NCBI GenBank assembly: GCA_025526935.1
Contig: JAHLKD010000089.1
Span: 1-64,000 of the forward strand
Length of the DNA: 64,000 nt
Reading direction: 5' to 3'
Source: Cladochytrium replicatum
Taxonomy: Eukaryota; Chytridiomycota; Chytridiomycetes; Cladochytriales; Cladochytriaceae
A program made the position numbers and the translations under genes. The notes beneath the pieces were generated by a model, which had not been told where the DNA came from, ran no database searches, and was given only the letters and a program-made list of their open reading frames with translations. This document shows, one piece after another, positions 56,801 to 64,000 of this stretch. Every line of letters begins with the position of its first letter. Position 1 is the first letter of the stretch.

Positions 56801-58109
56801 TCGTCGTGCGGAAAGTGTAAAGAGCACAAGGAGCACAAAAGTAATCGGAGTGCAGGAAAATCTCTGGCTGAGAAGAAAACGGCAGCATCAAGTGATGAGA
56901 GGCAGAGGGCTTGACCGTAACTGGTGAGGCAATTCACATTTCCCCACATTCGGCTATGAGCAAGCTGGTAGTCAAGCCTCGATAACAACGAAGGCAAACA
57001 AGCCGGGGACGGAAATGAGCCTCAGCCCATCGATCAAACAACTGGACTCTGAAAGTTCTCAATCTGAAACGAATGTGAAAAAGTCTAAATCCACGACATC
57101 GCTCTCTGGGGGAATTAATCAATCAGCCCCAGCTACTGATGGAAGTCAGACATCTCTCCGTAGAAAGGCATTCATGAGATCATCTAGCGGAATGGCACTC
57201 AATCATGAGCAGAAAATCTAGCGCATCACTACTGCAAGATGGCCATGTTGGGGTAAAGACAGGCGCTCCACGAGATTCGCGGACCAGCGCTCGAAACACT
57301 GTTGCGGAAATCCCAAAGTCTGGTCGAAGCAGCATCAAGGATCCGACCGTGGAAGATGCAGGTATCAAAATGTCTCGCAAAAACAGCGAGAAACAATCTG
57401 AAGATGTGAAAGGGGAAGCTGGCGCAGAACGGCAGCGTGTCTCAATCAGCTCGCAACATGACCAGAAGCTTTCTTCGCGACGATCAAGCATATCACGAAA
57501 GGAATCAAGCAATCAAACAGTACCACCACGTGAATCTCAGAGTGAAAAACCTGAGTCGCTCAGCGAGATTGACACGGAAGTAAAGTCGACCAAGAATGAA
57601 GAGAAGGGAAGTGTGAAGGCGACTCGTAGATCAATCGCGGGCTCCGAAACAAATGGGTCAAAAGCTGGGAGCGTGGCAGATGTATCCAGTGAAGAAATGC
57701 GCTTGTCAAGGAAAGCATCTGTACCAATGTCCCACAACCAACTGGAGGAGAAGATCTGGATGACAAATCTGTAGCTCAAAGAGTGAATGCAGAAGACGCA
57801 CACCATCCTTTGAAGAAGTCGGAAAGTCAAAAACAGTTTTCAGAGCAAGAAAAGTCCCATCGAGGCTCTGTTTCGAGCTCGACGAAACAAACATCGATTT
57901 CAATCGAGTCGATTGAAACGAAGGGAAAAAGTCACACGTGTGAAACATCTACGTCGCGACCATCATCCATATCAGCTGCAGGTGCAGTTGAATCGCGATC
58001 ACGCAAAGTAAGCAAGGGGTCGGGGGATCAAGGCTGCAAGATATCGTTGCAAAGAGCGAACACAAGATGGTTTCTGAATCGAAGAAGGGAAGCAGAAAGT
58101 CAAATGTGA
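53822..58109 (+). pseudogene. ERICH3-like gene with long Ser/Arg-rich tail, broken
   Basis: Exon 1 (53822-53968) reads MRQPAQARADLDVNLVTAHM then YEPLIDEYLHDFFN..MRQHLTKLGL. A 99-bp intron (53969-54067) leads to IDNSGRIVDPKTFKYDQ and RLYKQQYERDILKKR. The combination Y-x-SL-x-D...FFN...R-x-HL...GL...SGRI resembles the N-terminus of vertebrate ERICH3, a ciliary protein. Frames then break repeatedly. Pieces at 54218-54330, 54461-54973, 54978-55250, 55380-55650, 55678-56130, 56127-56585, 57205-57774 and 57783-58109 share Ser/Arg/Lys-rich composition and motifs such as SRPLSLK, SRPSSLK and FSRQHSS. If joined, the product would be about 1,400 residues, similar to ERICH3. Either the gene is decaying or the assembly has indels. 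The tail has no recognised fold. Confidence 0.5.
55380..56560 (+). repeat. degenerate SRPxSLK coding repeats
   Basis: The word (K)SRP-x-SLK/R recurs at irregular 30-200 bp spacing in more than one frame (for example near 55383, 55480, 55525, 55553, 55618, 56240, 56380, 56512). Interspersed are RQHSS and RQQS words. The spread over frames shows indels after the repeats arose. They look like basic Ser-rich phosphorylation-type motifs in a disordered region. Confidence 0.6.
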
Positions 58110-58532
58110 TGCTCTCAGTTGAGGTGAGTAGCTAAGATTGTGAGATTGAGTCTCATAGGTTCCATCAGTTAACATTCATGTGTTTACGAAACACTGATCA
58201 AGTGATCGGATAGTTGAAGAACATGCATAATGATTGTTTTTGTTGTTTGTATTTGGTCGTGTGATCAACCATTTGGGGCAGCTGTTTTCGTGATCCACCA
58301 TCAATGGTTGAGCAGGCTAGATACACAGTTTTGATTGATACCGACCCGAAACAGACCTCTCACACATCCGTGAGGGGCGCAGCTTTCCCACGCGGTTGGA
58401 TACGTTTAAATTTGATCTCTCGGATCAACACCAGCTGTCATCGTCGACGGTGTATCAGCGCTGTGCTCCACTACTGCCCAAGGAATTGTGCGCAAACAAA
58501 CGTGTTTACATTTGGGAATCGAATTACCGGAC
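58110..58532. other. intergenic, promoter region of the Ca2+-ATPase gene
   Basis: About 420 bp lie between the broken ERICH3-like gene and the pump. No gene or clear regulatory motif was found. An open frame reaches in from 58304 but has no similarity that I recognise. Confidence 0.4.
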
Positions 58533-63083
<4,551 letters not shown>

Positions 63084-63293
63084 TGTAATTCTGCAAAGTG
63101 CAATCCTTCGGTATGTTTATGTGTATTAAGATGGTGAGAATTTACATAAGCACCACCAGAAATAGAACAAAAACGTTAAGAAACCACCATCACCTGTTGG
63201 TTTATTTGTGATCTCAACTCCAAAATCGCTGCAATGGCTTAGTGCAGTTCACTCGGCTTGGTTTGTCGAGAAACAGCTCTTTAGACCTCCATG
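63084..63293. other. short 3' intergenic region between convergent genes
   Basis: It holds the Ca2+-ATPase 3' flank and the cut end of the thioredoxin reductase remnant. No polyadenylation signal was fixed. No reading frame was found that would complete the reductase. Confidence 0.4.

Positions 63294-64000
<707 letters not shown>

Overview
The window looks like a transposon-dense stretch of a fungal nuclear genome. Support comes from a Zn2Cys6 transcription factor with a fungal-type regulatory domain, a PMC1-like Ca2+-ATPase, a GSH1-type glutamate-cysteine ligase, and many short GT-AG introns, mostly 47-64 bp. A broken gene whose N-terminus resembles the ciliary protein ERICH3 hints at a zoosporic (chytrid-like) lineage; that part is inference. 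No rRNA, tRNA or CRISPR array was seen.

About two thirds (1-44.4 kb) is nested mobile DNA. Two sister Ty1/copia families, here called cop1 (599-bp LTR) and cop2 (690-bp LTR), fill 1-27.2 kb. cop1-A is inserted in cop1-B; cop1-B adjoins an inverted cop2 gag fragment. One cop2 element (8.6-21.4 kb) was hit twice by cop1, and the piece between the two hits was then inverted by LTR-LTR recombination; the flanking 5-bp duplications prove this. cop1-D uses the 3' LTR of cop2 as its left LTR. From 27.2 to 44.4 kb come hAT fragments, a decayed Ty3/gypsy-like element carrying a Dam-methylase-like domain upstream of its protease, and two hAT elements in inverted orientation. Each hAT carries a second gene (ORF2), a coiled-coil protein of unknown function, intact in one copy, plus arrays of ~97-bp repeats. 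A short non-autonomous hAT derivative follows.

From 45.2 kb onward the DNA is genic: GSH1 (minus, 8 exons, 709 aa), a decayed DEAH-box helicase, a Zn2Cys6 regulator (minus, 2 exons, 786 aa), an unidentified charged ORF, a broken ERICH3-like gene with a long Ser/Arg-rich tail, a PMC1-like Ca2+ pump (plus, 13 exons, 1302 aa), a truncated thioredoxin reductase remnant and the start of an unidentified ORF at the right edge.

The host genes form no evident pathway cluster. GSH1 and thioredoxin reductase are both redox genes, but the latter is only a remnant. I built exon models by hand from GT-AG sites and conserved protein blocks. Several proposed starts of the retroelement ORFs were moved to the first ATG, because the longest open frame begins at a TTG.
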